A stretch of 64,000 bases of DNA, taken from the NCBI RefSeq assembly GCF_900461455.1, contig NZ_UGIA01000001.1:186001-250000 (forward strand), in the 5' to 3' direction. Below, one piece after another: positions 27,924 through 37,569 of the stretch. Positions within the stretch are counted from its first letter, which is position 1, and each line of letters starts with the position of its first letter. The notes beneath the pieces are model-generated. The model saw only the letters and a program-made list of their open reading frames with translations. It was not told the DNA's origin and made no database searches. The position numbers and the translations under genes were made by a program. The stretch is from Helicobacter acinonychis. Its GTDB lineage: Bacteria > Campylobacterota > Campylobacteria > Campylobacterales > Helicobacteraceae.

Positions 27924-29270
27924 ATGTTTCAAGCATTAAGCGATGGGTTTAAAAACGCATTAAATAAAATCCGCTTTCAAGATGATGAGAAGGCGTTAGA
28001 CAGGGCGTTAGATGAATTGAAAAAAACGCTCTTAAAAAATGATGTGCATCATAAGGCCGCTAGAGAATTGTTAAAAAAAGTGGAAACGCAAACTAAAGCG
28101 AGTGGCATTGGTAGGCAGCAATTTTTAGACGCTTTAGAAAAGAGTTTGTTAGAAATTTTAAGCGCTCAAGGGGGTAGTGGCTTTACTTTCGCTCAAACGC
28201 CCCCAACCGTGGTTTTAATGGCAGGTTTGCAAGGGAGCGGTAAGACGACCACCACCGCTAAACTCGCCCACTATTTAAAAACTAAAAATAAAAAAGTGCT
28301 TTTATGTGCATGCGATTTGCAACGCCTAGCGGCGGTGGAGCAATTAAAGGTTTTGGGCGAACAAGTGGGCGTGGAAGTCTTTTATGAAGAAGATAAAAGC
28401 GTGCAAGAAATCGCTAACAACGCTTTAAAAAGAGCTAAAGAAGCGCAATTTGATGTATTGATCGTGGATAGCGCGGGGCGTTTAGCGATTGATAAAGAGC
28501 TTATGAAGGAATTAAAAGAAGTTAAAGAAATCTTAAACCCCCATGAAGTGCTTTATGTCGCAGACGCCTTGAGCGGGCAAGATGGGGTCAAAAGCGCGAA
28601 CACATTTAATGAAGAAATAGGCGTGAGTGGGGTGGTATTAAGCAAGTTTGATAGCGATTCTAAAGGGGGTATCGCCTTAGGCATCACTTACCAATTAGGC
28701 TTACCCTTGCGTTTCATTGGGAGTGGGGAAAAAATCCCTGATTTAGATGTGTTTGTGCCTGAAAGGATTGTAGGGCGTTTGATGGGGGCTGGAGATATTA
28801 TCTCGCTCGCTGAAAAAACCGCTAGCGTTTTAAACCCTAATGAAGCCAAAGATTTAAGCAAAAAGCTCAAAAAAGGGCAATTCACTTTCAATGACTTTTT
28901 AAACCAAATTGAAAAGGTGAAAAAATTAGGCTCTATGAGTTCTATAATCTCTATGATCCCAGGTTTAGGGAATATGGCAAGCGCACTAAAAGACACGGAT
29001 CTAGAAAATTCTTTAGAAGTCAAAAAAATCAAGGCGATGGTCAATTCCATGACAAAAAAAGAGCAAGAAAACCCTGAGATTTTAAACGGCAGCCGAAGAA
29101 AAAGGATCGCATTAGGGAGCGGTTTAGAAGTGTCTGAAATCAATCGCATTATCAAACGCTTTGATCAAGCGAGCAAAATGGCCAAACGCTTAACCAATAA
29201 AAAGGGCATTAGCGATTTGATGAATTTGATGAGTCAGGCTAAAAATCAAACACCCCCTAAAATGCGTTAG
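27924..29270 (+). CDS. ffh: Signal recognition particle GTPase Ffh
   Basis: A 448-residue protein. An N-terminal helical domain is followed by the G domain with G1 GLQGSGKTTTTAKLA (near 102), DSAGRL (near 182) and SKFDSDSKGG (near 237), then the methionine-rich M domain (about 300-440) with the GSMSSIISMIPGLGNM loop and SRRKRIALGSG RNA-binding helix. It binds signal peptides and 4.5S RNA to target membrane proteins to FtsY/SecYEG. It lies between valS and rpsP. Confidence 0.96.
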   Translation: MFQALSDGFKNALNKIRFQDDEKALDRALDELKKTLLKNDVHHKAARELLKKVETQTKASGIGRQQFLDALEKSLLEILSAQGGSGFTFAQTPPTVVLMAGLQGSGKTTTTAKLAHYLKTKNKKVLLCACDLQRLAAVEQLKVLGEQVGVEVFYEEDKSVQEIANNALKRAKEAQFDVLIVDSAGRLAIDKELMKELKEVKEILNPHEVLYVADALSGQDGVKSANTFNEEIGVSGVVLSKFDSDSKGGIALGITYQLGLPLRFIGSGEKIPDLDVFVPERIVGRLMGAGDIISLAEKTASVLNPNEAKDLSKKLKKGQFTFNDFLNQIEKVKKLGSMSSIISMIPGLGNMASALKDTDLENSLEVKKIKAMVNSMTKKEQENPEILNGSRRKRIALGSGLEVSEINRIIKRFDQASKMAKRLTNKKGISDLMNLMSQAKNQTPPKMR

Positions 29271-29299
29271 ATTTAAGCATTTTTTGGGCGCTTTTGTTG

Positions 29300-29305
29300 T
29301 ATAAT
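29300..29305 (+). promoter_or_regulatory. TATAAT -10 box for the rpsP operon
   Basis: A perfect TATAAT 36 bp before the rpsP ATG, in the gap after ffh. A TAGGAG ribosome site (29327-29332) precedes the start. It probably drives rpsP-khpA-rimM-trmD-rplS. Confidence 0.65.
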
Positions 29306-29341
29306 CTCAAATTAATATGAATATTTTAGGAGATTTTTGTA

Positions 29342-29572
29342 ATGACAGTCATTAGACTCACTCGCATTGGGAGAAAGAAGAAGCCTTTTTACAGAGTGGT
29401 GGTAACCGATTCTAGGAAAAGAAGGGATGGAGGTTGGATTGAATCCATTGGGTATTACAACCCTTTAAGCGAGCCTAAGGATATCAAGATTGATAAAGAG
29501 CGCTTGGATTACTGGAAAGGCGTGGGGGCTAAAATGAGCGAGAGAGTGGAGAAACTTTCTCAAAAAGCTTAA
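29342..29572 (+). CDS. rpsP: 30S ribosomal protein bS16
   Basis: A 76-residue protein with the bS16 start ([20 protein letters not shown]) and the conserved YNPLSEP and [14 protein letters not shown] segments. Structural protein of the 30S body. First gene of the usual rpsP-KH-rimM-trmD-rplS run, all same strand with short gaps or overlaps. Confidence 0.97.
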   Translation: MTVIRLTRIGRKKKPFYRVVVTDSRKRRDGGWIESIGYYNPLSEPKDIKIDKERLDYWKGVGAKMSERVEKLSQKA

Positions 29573-29587
29573 GGTTTTATGGGTTAA

Positions 29588-29941
29588 ATGTGCGAATTAA
29601 ATTCTTTTAACACGCCTTTTTCTCAAGATGAATGCAAAATCCATTCGTATTGCGTGGCGACTTTTTTAGAGAAATATTTAAAAAAAGTTGTGTCTTTTCC
29701 CAAGTTTTTGAGGGTCGATCATGCACTTTTAGAAGACAATGTCAAGCAAATCACAATCTATACCCACCCCATAGACATGGGGCATGTGATTGGTAAAGAG
29801 GGCAAAATGGTGAGCGCGATTAAAGCGTTTGTTTCAGGCGTGAAAGCCAAAGATGGGTTTTCTTATAGAATCGTTGTTTTTGCTAATAACGATAAAAATA
29901 GCGATAAAAATCCCCATGTTTTAGGTGATGAAACGCCTTGA
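29588..29941 (+). CDS. khpA: KH-domain RNA-binding protein KhpA
   Basis: A 117-residue protein. A type II KH domain in the C-terminal half carries the GxxG loop in MGHVIGKEGKMVSAIKAFVS. The N-terminal 35 residues are longer than in many KhpA proteins. In other bacteria KhpA binds many RNAs with KhpB and influences cell division; here its place between rpsP and rimM is the conserved one. The 3' end overlaps the likely rimM start by about 14 bp, suggesting translational coupling. Confidence 0.85.
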   Translation: MCELNSFNTPFSQDECKIHSYCVATFLEKYLKKVVSFPKFLRVDHALLEDNVKQITIYTHPIDMGHVIGKEGKMVSAIKAFVSGVKAKDGFSYRIVVFANNDKNSDKNPHVLGDETP

Positions 29942-30491
29942 ATTTTCCATGCTTTTAGTGGGCAGAATTGGTAAAAGCGTGGGGCTTAATGGGGGCTTAA
30001 AGCTTCATTTAGAGAGCGATTTTCCGGAGTGCTTAAAAAAGGGGGTTAAGGTGAGCGTCGCTCCCTTAAATGCTTTCTCTCACGCTTCGTTTAAAGACTA
30101 TGTGATCCATTCTTATGAACATGCCAAAAACTTGTTGTTTTTAGAAACCATCAACACGCCTGAAATGGCTAGAGAGCTGACTAATTTAGGGCTTTTTATG
30201 AGCGAAACAGAGAGTAAAAAACTTTGTGTTTTAAAAGAAGGGGAGTTTTTTTATTGCGATTTGATAGGGCTTAGCGTAGTGGAAGAAAACGAGATTCTAG
30301 GTAAAGTCATAGAGATCCAAAGGATTTCTCACATAGATTACTTTATGGTTGAAACTACGCTGAACTTGGTTGAAAAAGGTTTGGCTAAGATTTTTTTAAT
30401 CCCTTATAGGGATTTTTATATCAAAGAAATCCTTTTGCAAGACAAAAAAATTACCACCAACAACGCTAAAACGCTTTTAGAGAATAGTTGA
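29928..30491 (+). CDS. rimM: 16S rRNA processing factor RimM
   Basis: About 187 residues. The N-terminal MLLVGRIGKSVGLNGGLKLH is the RimM beta-barrel signature, and the C-terminal PRC barrel contains IPYRDFYIKEI. It binds uS19 and helps mature the 30S head. The start is ambiguous: ATG 29928 overlaps khpA, and an internal ATG at 29949 would begin exactly at the family motif. It ends in TGA directly before the trmD GTG. Confidence 0.9.
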   Translation: MKRLEFSMLLVGRIGKSVGLNGGLKLHLESDFPECLKKGVKVSVAPLNAFSHASFKDYVIHSYEHAKNLLFLETINTPEMARELTNLGLFMSETESKKLCVLKEGEFFYCDLIGLSVVEENEILGKVIEIQRISHIDYFMVETTLNLVEKGLAKIFLIPYRDFYIKEILLQDKKITTNNAKTLLENS

Positions 30492-31181
30492 GTGAAATTC
30501 AGCGTTTTGACTCTCTTTCCGCAACTCGTATGGTCTTATTTTCAAGACTCTATTTTAAAAAGAGCGTTAGAAAAAAATCTTTTTGCATTAGAAGTGTTAA
30601 ACCTTAGGGATTTTAGTGCCAATAAATATCAAAAAGCGGATCACACACTCATTGGTGGGGGGGCAGGGCAACTTTTAGACCCTGAGATGATAGAAAACGC
30701 GCTCAATTCTATTAAAAACCCTAAACATACGATTTTTTTAAGTGCGGTGGGCAAGCCTTTCAAACAAATAGATGCGATGCGTTTGGCTCAAAAAAAGCAT
30801 GTCGTTTTGGTGTGCGGGCGTTATGAGGGCTTTGATGAACGCTCTATTGAACTTAGTGCTGATGAGGTTTTTTGTATAGGCGATTTTATTTTGACAGGGG
30901 GCGAGCTTGGGGCGTTATGTTTGATGGATAGCATCGCTCGCCACATTCAAGGGGTTTTAGGTAACGCCCAATCTTTAGAGAGCGAGAGCTTTGAAAATGA
31001 TTATTTGGAGGCCCCTAATTTCGCTAACGCTGTTTTTAAATCCAAAGAAATCAATAAAATCCCTGCACCTTTAGAATATTCTAAAGGAAATCATGCTAAA
31101 ATCAAGCAACTAAAACTTGATTTGTCAAAATTAAGGACAAAATTTTACCGCCTTGATTTATTCAAGCAACACAAATCATGA
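30492..31181 (+). CDS. trmD: tRNA (guanine-N1-)-methyltransferase TrmD
   Basis: A 229-residue SPOUT methyltransferase beginning at GTG, immediately after the rimM stop. The conserved GGGAGQLLDPEM, LVCGRYEGFDERSIE (knot loop) and IGDFILTGGELGAL segments bind SAM. It makes m1G37 in tRNAs that read CNN/GGG codons, preventing frameshifts. Length is normal. Confidence 0.96.
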   Translation: MKFSVLTLFPQLVWSYFQDSILKRALEKNLFALEVLNLRDFSANKYQKADHTLIGGGAGQLLDPEMIENALNSIKNPKHTIFLSAVGKPFKQIDAMRLAQKKHVVLVCGRYEGFDERSIELSADEVFCIGDFILTGGELGALCLMDSIARHIQGVLGNAQSLESESFENDYLEAPNFANAVFKSKEINKIPAPLEYSKGNHAKIKQLKLDLSKLRTKFYRLDLFKQHKS

Positions 31182-31202
31182 AATTGACATTAAGGAAAAC
31201 AC

Positions 31203-31559
31203 ATGAAAAACCGCTACATTCAGCAATTTGAAGACGCTCAATTAAAAGATAAAGTCATGCCGCAATTTAAAGCTGGTGATACTTTAAGACTTGGTATTAC
31301 CATTAAAGAAGGCGAGAAAACACGAACCCAATATTTTGAAGGCGTGTGTATCGCCATTAGAGGCAATGGCGTGGATAAGACTTTTCGCGTGCGTAAAATG
31401 GGGGCTAACAACATCGGTGTGGAGAAAATTTTTCCTTTCTATAGCGAGAGTTTGGCGAGCGTTGAAGTGTTGCGCGTGGGTAGGGTGCGTCGCGCGAAGC
31501 TCTACTATTTGCGCGATAGGAGAGGCAAGGCAGCAAGGATTAAAGAAATCCGCCATTAA
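31203..31559 (+). CDS. rplS: 50S ribosomal protein bL19
   Basis: A 118-residue protein with the bL19 core: [34 protein letters not shown], and the C-terminal [15 protein letters not shown]. It sits at the 30S-50S interface. Last gene of the run; a weak hairpin (CTCTTTT/AAAAGAG) follows near 31568-31586. Confidence 0.97.
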   Translation: MKNRYIQQFEDAQLKDKVMPQFKAGDTLRLGITIKEGEKTRTQYFEGVCIAIRGNGVDKTFRVRKMGANNIGVEKIFPFYSESLASVEVLRVGRVRRAKLYYLRDRRGKAARIKEIRH

Positions 31560-32071
31560 TTTTTTAAGGCTCTTTTTTAAAAGAGTTACTTGATAGAACG
31601 CTCTTTAAGATTAAAATCTATTTTTAAGCTCCTTTGCAGAAACCCTAAACATCTTTAGTGTTTGGGTGCTTCATCTACCTTTTTAAGAATAAGGTAAAAC
31701 TTTTTAGATGGGTTTGAAAGAGAGTTTTTTCTTTTGGTTTTATCGCCAACTTTTTTAGGACTTTTTTTAATTTTGGTATTTGTCTTATGGCATTTGGAAC
31801 GCTTTGAAATTTCTTTTTTATACCCGTTAAACTAAATTTTGGCTAATTCTTTATGGAATGTGGGTTATCAAATTTAAACAATAAAGGCATTTTTAAAGAT
31901 TAAACAGCAAAGAGTTTGCGTTAATCAAGCGATAGTTTTCAAAAGCACTTTTTTATATGCGGTTTAGTTGGGAGTTGGAGAGAATTTCAAAATACCCCTA
32001 TCCCCTTAAAATTTTTTAAAAATTAAAAGGATTTGGGTATTTAGTGAAAATGAGGTTTTTTAAAAACCCAT
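31560..32071. other. Convergent intergenic region after rplS and alr
   Basis: No gene seen in about 510 bp. A hairpin CCCTAAACA...TGTTTGGG near 31645-31668 and the degenerate copy 8 of the dispersed repeat (31881-32020) are the only structures I can point to. Confidence 0.5.
31881..32020 (-). repeat. Dispersed repeat, degenerate copy 8
   Basis: Reverse orientation. Recognisable parts are AGAGTTTGCG...CAAGCGATAG (hairpin region), the AGTTGGGAGTTGGAGAGAAT arm and TTTCAAAATACCCCTATCCC, then CTTAA. The terminator-like hairpin has decayed. Confidence 0.65.
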
Positions 32072-33211
32072 TCACACATAAACGCGCTCCAAGCGTTTGG
32101 ATAGGGTGCTGATGGTTTCATAAGGGATGGTGTTTAAAAGCATGGCGATTTCATTAGCGTCGTTAGCCTTGGTGCTTTTATCCCCAAATAAAATGACCTC
32201 ATCGCCCTCTTTAGCTTCAATACCATCAAGCTTAACAAAGCATTGATCCATGCACACTTTACCAATCAAGGGGGCTAGTTGATTATTGATGGCGACTTGA
32301 ATGCGATTGCCCAAATCGCGCACCAACCCATCCGCATACCCTAGTGCCAGAGTGCCAATTAAAGTCTCTTCATTCGTGTAAAAATGCTTGCCATAGCCAA
32401 CAAATTCGCCTTTTTTGACGCGTTTGATTTGAACGATTTTAGCTTTCAAGCTGACAACATTGTTTAAGATTGTTTGGCATGATTGCTTCATTTCGTTAGA
32501 GGGGTAGAAGCCATAGAGCATGATCCCTGGGCGATAAAGGTTTAAAAAGCGATTTTCATTGTTGTTGCACAAAGAAAGGATGCCGGCGGAATTATAGGCA
32601 TGGCGGTATTGAAACTCTATTTTTTGATCCAAAAGCTGTTCTAAAAAAGCGTTAAAAATTTTCATTTGGTTTTTAGCATGGGTTTTGATATTGGCATTAG
32701 CGTTGCTTAAATGCGTGAAGATCCCCTCCACTTCCAAGCCATTTAAAGCGCGGATTTTTTTTATCATTTCTATGCTTTTAAAATTAGGCTCTAAACCCAA
32801 GCGGTGCATCCCAGTATCGATCTTAAGATGCACTTTTAAGTGTTTTTGAGATTTTAAAGCCGCTTGAGAAAAAACTCCCGCTTGCTCAAGGCTAAAAATC
32901 ATGGCGGTCAAATTATTATCAATCAGCATTTGAGCGTTAGAATTAGGGCTATAACCTAAAATCAAAATGGGGGTTTTAGGAAAACAAGAACGCAACTCTA
33001 AAGCTTCATCTAAAGTTGCTACCCCTAAATAATGCGCCCCCTCTTGCAAAAAGACTTCACTTGCCTTAAGCGCCCCCACCCCATAAGCGTTCGCCTTGAC
33101 AACCGCCATGATATGGGCGTCCTTAGGGATAGCGTTTTTGGCTGCATGAAAATTATGCCTTAAAGAAGAAGTATCCACTTCTACAAAACTCGCCCTTCTT
33201 AACATGTTCAT
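32072..33211 (-). CDS. alr: Alanine racemase
   Basis: A 379-residue fold-III PLP enzyme. The N-terminal [17 protein letters not shown] holds the PLP lysine, and the C-terminal [13 protein letters not shown]...GKVCMDQ region bears the catalytic tyrosine side of the beta domain. It makes D-alanine for peptidoglycan. Last gene of the cluster ridA-dadA-symporter-alr, starting one base after the symporter stop. The cluster joins alanine uptake, racemisation and D-alanine oxidation. Confidence 0.94.
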   Translation of the reverse strand: MNMLRRASFVEVDTSSLRHNFHAAKNAIPKDAHIMAVVKANAYGVGALKASEVFLQEGAHYLGVATLDEALELRSCFPKTPILILGYSPNSNAQMLIDNNLTAMIFSLEQAGVFSQAALKSQKHLKVHLKIDTGMHRLGLEPNFKSIEMIKKIRALNGLEVEGIFTHLSNANANIKTHAKNQMKIFNAFLEQLLDQKIEFQYRHAYNSAGILSLCNNNENRFLNLYRPGIMLYGFYPSNEMKQSCQTILNNVVSLKAKIVQIKRVKKGEFVGYGKHFYTNEETLIGTLALGYADGLVRDLGNRIQVAINNQLAPLIGKVCMDQCFVKLDGIEAKEGDEVILFGDKSTKANDANEIAMLLNTIPYETISTLSKRLERVYV

Positions 33212-33212
33212 C

Positions 33213-34565
33213 TCACTTGTTAGAGTATTTGTTAAAATACCAACGCGTTTCAGAATAAACCACCTTATGCAATAAAATCAAAGCGATCAAATTAGGGATC
33301 GCCATAAGCCCGTTAGAAAGATCCGCTAGATTCCACACAAAATCAATTTTAGCCATAGCCCCCACCATGACACTCGCTAAAAACACGAAGCGGTAATACT
33401 TCACTCGCTTCCCACCAAAGGCGTATTCAGTGCATTTTTCCCCATAATAAGCCCAACCAATGATCGTGGAATAGGCAAAAAAGATCATGGTCGTAAAAAT
33501 CACCACCGCGCCCAATGAGCCTATAAAATACTCCGTGCTTTTTAGGGTGAGTAAATTAGCGCTCAATTTCGTGCCATCAGGAAGCAAGGTGTTGTATTCT
33601 GGTGCCATTAAAATTACGGTTGCAGTCGCAGAACACACCATTAAAGTGACGATAAAAGTTTGGAGCATGGACACTAAAGCTTGGCGCACGGGGTGGTGCG
33701 TTTGAGCGCTTGCAGCAATGATAGCTGAACTCCCCAACCCCGCTTCATTAGAATACAACCCCCTAGCCACGCCTGTTTTTATCATCGTCGCCATCAACGC
33801 GCCTGCTGCTCCGCCCACAACAGGTTTAGGGTTAAAGGCTTCTTCAAAAATGAGTTTGATCGCTTGAATGGCTAAATCAAAATGTTTAAAAATGATAAAA
33901 ATAATGGTGATCAGATATAAAAGCACCATTACAGGCGCGAGATAAGAAGTGAATTTACCAATGGATTTGATCCCGCCTATGACAATGAAAGCGGTTAAAA
34001 GGGTGAGTAATAAGCCTGAAATCCAATTGGGCAAGCTCGCTTGCTCGCTCAAAATGGAAGCCACTGCGTTAGATTGCGTCATGTTACCGGTGCCAATGCT
34101 TGCAATAATGGTAAAAATCGCAAACGCCATGGCGAGTTTGGGCATGTTAAGACCGTTTTTAATGTAATACATAGGCCCTCCGTTGTATCCAAACGCCCCT
34201 TTTTCTCTGTATTTCACAGCTAAAATCCCCTCAGAATATTTGGTCGCCATGCCAACAAGCCCAGTAACCCACATCCAAAACACCGCTCCTGGTCCTGCAA
34301 TGCTAATTGCGGTCGCTACGCCTACGATACTCCCAATGCCTACAGTCGCTCCTAAAGAGAGCATGAGAGCGGAGAATTGCGAAATATCGCCCTTAGATTG
34401 GGACTCTTTGTCAAAAAGGATCTTGATTGCATAAAAGATTTTACTGAATTGCAAACCCCTAAGATAGAAGGTCAAAAACAAACCGGTGCCTACCAATAAG
34501 ATTTGCATGGGGATCCCCCACACAAAATTAGATAAATAGCGCACCATCGAATCAATCGTTTCCAT
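33213..34565 (-). CDS. Sodium:alanine symporter (AGCS family, HP0942-like)
   Basis: A 450-residue inner-membrane transporter with about 10-11 hydrophobic segments. The AGCS signatures [16 protein letters not shown] and [20 protein letters not shown] are both visible. It imports alanine (or glycine) with sodium. It lies between dadA (43 bp) and alr (1 bp), which supports D/L-alanine as substrate. Older annotation uses dagA; alsT is also used for the family. Confidence 0.9.
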   Translation of the reverse strand: METIDSMVRYLSNFVWGIPMQILLVGTGLFLTFYLRGLQFSKIFYAIKILFDKESQSKGDISQFSALMLSLGATVGIGSIVGVATAISIAGPGAVFWMWVTGLVGMATKYSEGILAVKYREKGAFGYNGGPMYYIKNGLNMPKLAMAFAIFTIIASIGTGNMTQSNAVASILSEQASLPNWISGLLLTLLTAFIVIGGIKSIGKFTSYLAPVMVLLYLITIIFIIFKHFDLAIQAIKLIFEEAFNPKPVVGGAAGALMATMIKTGVARGLYSNEAGLGSSAIIAASAQTHHPVRQALVSMLQTFIVTLMVCSATATVILMAPEYNTLLPDGTKLSANLLTLKSTEYFIGSLGAVVIFTTMIFFAYSTIIGWAYYGEKCTEYAFGGKRVKYYRFVFLASVMVGAMAKIDFVWNLADLSNGLMAIPNLIALILLHKVVYSETRWYFNKYSNK

Positions 34566-34608
34566 GAGAAACTCCTTGTAAAATGGGGTTAAAAAGAAAG
34601 ATTAGGGA

Positions 34609-35841
34609 TTAATCCCTAAAAAAGGCAGAAAAGAGCATAATATCCACATTCTTTTCATTCGCGCCGTCTTGGCTCAAATCGGCGATGATTTTACCAATAG
34701 CCGGACCAAAAGTGATGCCAAGCCACCCAAGCCCTGTGGCATGGATTAAGTTTTTATAGCGTTTGTCATACCCTAAATAAGGAATATCATTGGGGGTTAA
34801 GGGTCTGAAACCGCACCACTCCACAGCGTCTTGCATTTCAAAAGGTTGCGTGAAAGCGGCTAGATTTTTCTTCATGTTAGCGATTTGCTCTTTGTCAATG
34901 AGAGCGTTGTTGGTGTTTAATTCCAGTTTAGAGGTGATCCTTACGGTGTCTCTTCGTGGGGTCATCGCCATGAAAATATCTGCAAATAAAGAAGAGGTTT
35001 TGGGTTTTAATTCTTCAGGCATTTTAAAGGTGATGCTATAACCTTTAGCCCCCATCATTAAAAAATCGTTTTTAGTTTTTTTGATGGTAGTAGGGTTAGC
35101 CCCAGTGGCTAGAATGATGGTTTCTGCTTGGATTTTTTCTTTATCGGTGATAACGCCATCAATAAGGTTGTTTTTAAACTCAAAATCAACGACCTCTTGA
35201 TTATAAAGAAATTCCACGCCCGCATTTTGCAAATATTTTTGTAAAGATAACACCACTTCGCCCGGATCCACATGCGCGTTTTCGGTTAAAAGCACGCTCC
35301 CACAGATATTGTCATTAACGATAGGCATGTATTCTTTGGTCTCTTTGACATTCAAAATCTTATAAGCACCGCTGTCATCGCAAGTTCTAATCCTTTTTTC
35401 AAAATTTTCTTTTAAAGTGTAGATCATTAAAAGCCCATCTTCTTTATACCAAAAATCCATGCCGTCCTCTAGCATCTGGTGGTACATATCAATACTCAGC
35501 CACCCATAGCGTTCAAATAACGCCATGGTGCGGTGGGTGGACTTGGCATTCGCGCTTTTTATGAATTTTAAAATCCATTGGTAAAGCTTCAAATTAAGCC
35601 CAAAATGGAATTTTAAAGGCACTTGGTTTTTAAGCATGAGCTTCAAAGTATCTAGCACGACACCAGGGCTCGAGAGCGGGGCTTTTTTAAACGCAGAAAT
35701 AAGTCCAGCATTCCCAAAAGAAGTGCCGTTTGTACCATCGCCTTTTTCAATCACGCAGACCTTACGCCCTAATTTATGCATAGAATATGCACAAGAAAGC
35801 CCTACAATCCCACCGCCTATTACAACGACTTCTTTTTTCAT
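34609..35841 (-). CDS. dadA: D-amino-acid dehydrogenase DadA
   Basis: A 410-residue FAD enzyme. It has an N-terminal VVVIGGGIVGLSCAYSMHKL dinucleotide site, GTSFGNAGLIS, and a C-terminal GLGWLGITFGPAIGKIIADL. It oxidises D-alanine to pyruvate and ammonia, feeding electrons to the respiratory chain. Located between ridA and the alanine symporter on one strand. Confidence 0.9.
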   Translation of the reverse strand: MKKEVVVIGGGIVGLSCAYSMHKLGRKVCVIEKGDGTNGTSFGNAGLISAFKKAPLSSPGVVLDTLKLMLKNQVPLKFHFGLNLKLYQWILKFIKSANAKSTHRTMALFERYGWLSIDMYHQMLEDGMDFWYKEDGLLMIYTLKENFEKRIRTCDDSGAYKILNVKETKEYMPIVNDNICGSVLLTENAHVDPGEVVLSLQKYLQNAGVEFLYNQEVVDFEFKNNLIDGVITDKEKIQAETIILATGANPTTIKKTKNDFLMMGAKGYSITFKMPEELKPKTSSLFADIFMAMTPRRDTVRITSKLELNTNNALIDKEQIANMKKNLAAFTQPFEMQDAVEWCGFRPLTPNDIPYLGYDKRYKNLIHATGLGWLGITFGPAIGKIIADLSQDGANEKNVDIMLFSAFFRD

Positions 35842-35863
35842 GTTGATCGTCCCTTGTAAAGCG

Positions 35864-36241
35864 TTACTTAATGGCTATCGCTTCAATTTCTACTAAAGCG
35901 TCTTTAGGCAGTTTAGCCACTTGAAAGGTCGCTCTAGCCGGATAAGGCTCTTTAAAATAACTCCCATAGATTTCATTCACCACTGCAAAATCGTCTAAAC
36001 TTTTCAATAAAATAGTCGTTTTGACCACGCTATCCATCCCTAAACCTGCTTCTTTTAAAATCGCTTTGATATTTTCCATTGATTGGGTGGTTTGAGAATG
36101 AATATCCGCGCCTTTAAATTCGCCGGTAGTTGCATCAATGCCTAATTGCCCAGAGACAAAGACAAGATCATTGGTAGCGATAGCTTGAGAGTAGGGACCT
36201 ATAGCCTTTGGGGCTAATTTTGAGTGGATGACTTCTTTCAT
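35864..36241 (-). CDS. ridA: RidA family enamine/imine deaminase
   Basis: A 125-residue YjgF/RidA protein with [22 protein letters not shown] and the C-terminal [20 protein letters not shown] containing the catalytic Arg. It hydrolyses reactive imines from amino-acid enzymes. As first gene of the D-alanine cluster it probably clears the 2-iminopropionate released by DadA. Confidence 0.93.
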   Translation of the reverse strand: MKEVIHSKLAPKAIGPYSQAIATNDLVFVSGQLGIDATTGEFKGADIHSQTTQSMENIKAILKEAGLGMDSVVKTTILLKSLDDFAVVNEIYGSYFKEPYPARATFQVAKLPKDALVEIEAIAIK

Positions 36242-36439
36242 GACTGAAACTCCTATGATTAAAATGTTATGAACTCCAATTATTATTTAATCAAGCAACA
36301 AAAAAGAAACAAATGAGCACAAAACACCATGAGTTTTCATTTTATAGTAGGATATGTATATTTTTTACTCATATTTAGAAATTCTTAAACGGGTTTTGTT
36401 GGGGATTAGGGATTTATTTTAAACAAATATTGAAACTCA

Positions 36440-36664
36440 AAACCTTATTTTTAATTTTTCAAAGAAATTTTGTTTTTAAATTTTGTTTTATAATTTATCG
36501 TAAAACTCATTTTTTAAGGGGATAGGGGGGTATTTTGAAATAACTCTCCCCTTAACCCCCAACTAAATCCCCCTACACCCAAGACCGCTTTTTTAAGAGG
36601 TTATTGCTTGACTGGCGTCAAGCTCTTTTATTACTGGGTTGTAAAAAATGCTAAAAGCATTTTT
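36440..36664 (+). repeat. Dispersed repeat, copy 2
   Basis: A complete copy between divergent ridA and tRNA-Gly. Core at 36502-36664: AAGGGGATAGGGGGG arm, C-rich arm, CTTGAC-TGGC-GTCAAG hairpin, and AATGCTAAAAGCATT terminator-like hairpin. The rest of the 36242-36790 gap holds nothing else I recognise. Confidence 0.85.
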
Positions 36665-36736
36665 CTATTAGCGCAAATATTAGTGCAAACAAATCTAAAA
36701 TTTATTTAAAAATAAGATGAAATTTCTAACAAGCCC

Positions 36737-36766
36737 TTGACTTTTGTTACAAAATTTAGGTATGAT
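36737..36766 (+). promoter_or_regulatory. Promoter of the tRNA-Gly cluster
   Basis: TTGACT (36737-36742) and TATGAT (36761-36766) are spaced 18 bp and lie 24 bp before the tRNA. Consensus-like -35 boxes are uncommon in Helicobacter and suit a stable-RNA promoter. Confidence 0.65.
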
Positions 36767-36790
36767 GTCAATCGTTTTTTGAAAAAGAGT

Positions 36791-36865
36791 GCGGGAATAG
36801 CTCAGTGGTAGAGCACGACCTTGCCAAGGTCGGGGCCGCGGGTTCGATCCCCGTTTCCCGCTCCA
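36791..36865 (+). tRNA. tRNA-Gly (GCC)
   Basis: A full cloverleaf with CCA encoded. Acceptor GCGGGAA/TTCCCGC, anticodon loop TTGCCAA with GCC, and T-arm GGGTTCGATCCCC. Confidence 0.95.
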
Positions 36866-36896
36866 TAACTTAAGCAGTATTTTAGAGGATTTAAGA

Positions 36897-36983
36897 TTGC
36901 GTTCAATCAAATTAGCTAGCTTAGCTAGCGTGTGCTTGGGCGTTTTGATGAGTGGTTGCGTTTTATCTTTTCTAGGAGATTAA
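36897..36983 (+). CDS. Very small lipoprotein ORF
   Basis: A 28-codon frame between tRNA-Gly and tRNA-Leu starts at TTG 36897 with AGAGG about 10 bases upstream. The product has a basic N-terminus, a hydrophobic core ([11 protein letters not shown]) and the lipobox LMSGC with the lipidation Cys at residue 21, leaving a 7-residue mature tail. This is the layout of entericidin-like peptides and lysis-like lipoproteins, but there is no sequence match I can claim. The signal for lipid attachment is clear; the TTG start is the main doubt. Confidence 0.5.
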   Translation: MRSIKLASLASVCLGVLMSGCVLSFLGD

Positions 36984-37098
36984 CAACTTTTTAGGCATCT
37001 TTGGTGAATGCACCGCGATCGTTCAAGGCGGCTAGCCTTACTATTTAGAGCGTAGTTGAGTCATCTTTCATTCCACTCTAGGCTTGAAGCCTGAATTG

Positions 37099-37184
37099 CC
37101 CAGGTGGTGGAATTGGTAGACACAAGGGACTTAAAATCCCTCGGTAGCAATACCGTGCCGGTTCAAGTCCGGCTTTGGGCACCA
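37099..37184 (+). tRNA. tRNA-Leu (UAA)
   Basis: A class II tRNA with a long variable arm. Acceptor GCCCAGG/CTTTGGGC, anticodon loop CTTAAAA with TAA, encoded CCA. Confidence 0.95.
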
Positions 37185-37249
37185 TTGTTTGAGCCATTAT
37201 TTCAAATTGATTATGGTCTGATTTTTTTATCTCTAGCATTAAAGTTTAA

Positions 37250-37324
37250 GGCGACATAGCCAAGTGGTAAGGCATGGGTCTGCAAAACCTTGATTCCCCA
37301 GTTCGAATCTGGGTGTCGCCTCCA
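37250..37324 (+). tRNA. tRNA-Cys (GCA)
   Basis: Acceptor GGCGACA/TGTCGCC, anticodon GCA in TCTGCAAAA, T-arm CCAGTTCGAATCTGG, encoded CCA. Confidence 0.95.
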
Positions 37325-37355
37325 TATATTAGGTAGGGACTTTTTGTAAATATAA

Positions 37356-37443
37356 CGGGAGATGGCTGAGTGGTTGAAAGCGGCGGTCTTGAAAACCGTT
37401 GAGGGTCATGCCTCCGGGGGTTCGAATCCCTCTCTCCCGGCCA
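37356..37443 (+). tRNA. tRNA-Ser (UGA)
   Basis: A class II tRNA. Acceptor CGGGAGA/TCTCCCG, anticodon TGA in CTTGAAA, long variable arm, encoded CCA. Confidence 0.95.
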
Positions 37444-37569
37444 CTTGATTAAAATCCTTTAAGCGGTTGGTTTTGGCAAATTCATCTCTTTTATTAACAA
37501 AGAATTTTGTGAGTATTGATTGTCTCTTTTAATTGAAATTTAAGGATTAGTTTAAAGGATTTCTTACTA

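Noticed and set aside
30655-30665. G-tract in trmD as a contingency locus
   Set aside because: It encodes the conserved GGGAGQ motif of the enzyme.
36331-36390. Short hydrophobic frame beginning MSFHFIVGYVYF
   Set aside because: No ribosome site or structured leader; unlike the peptides at 48486/48891, nothing supports translation.
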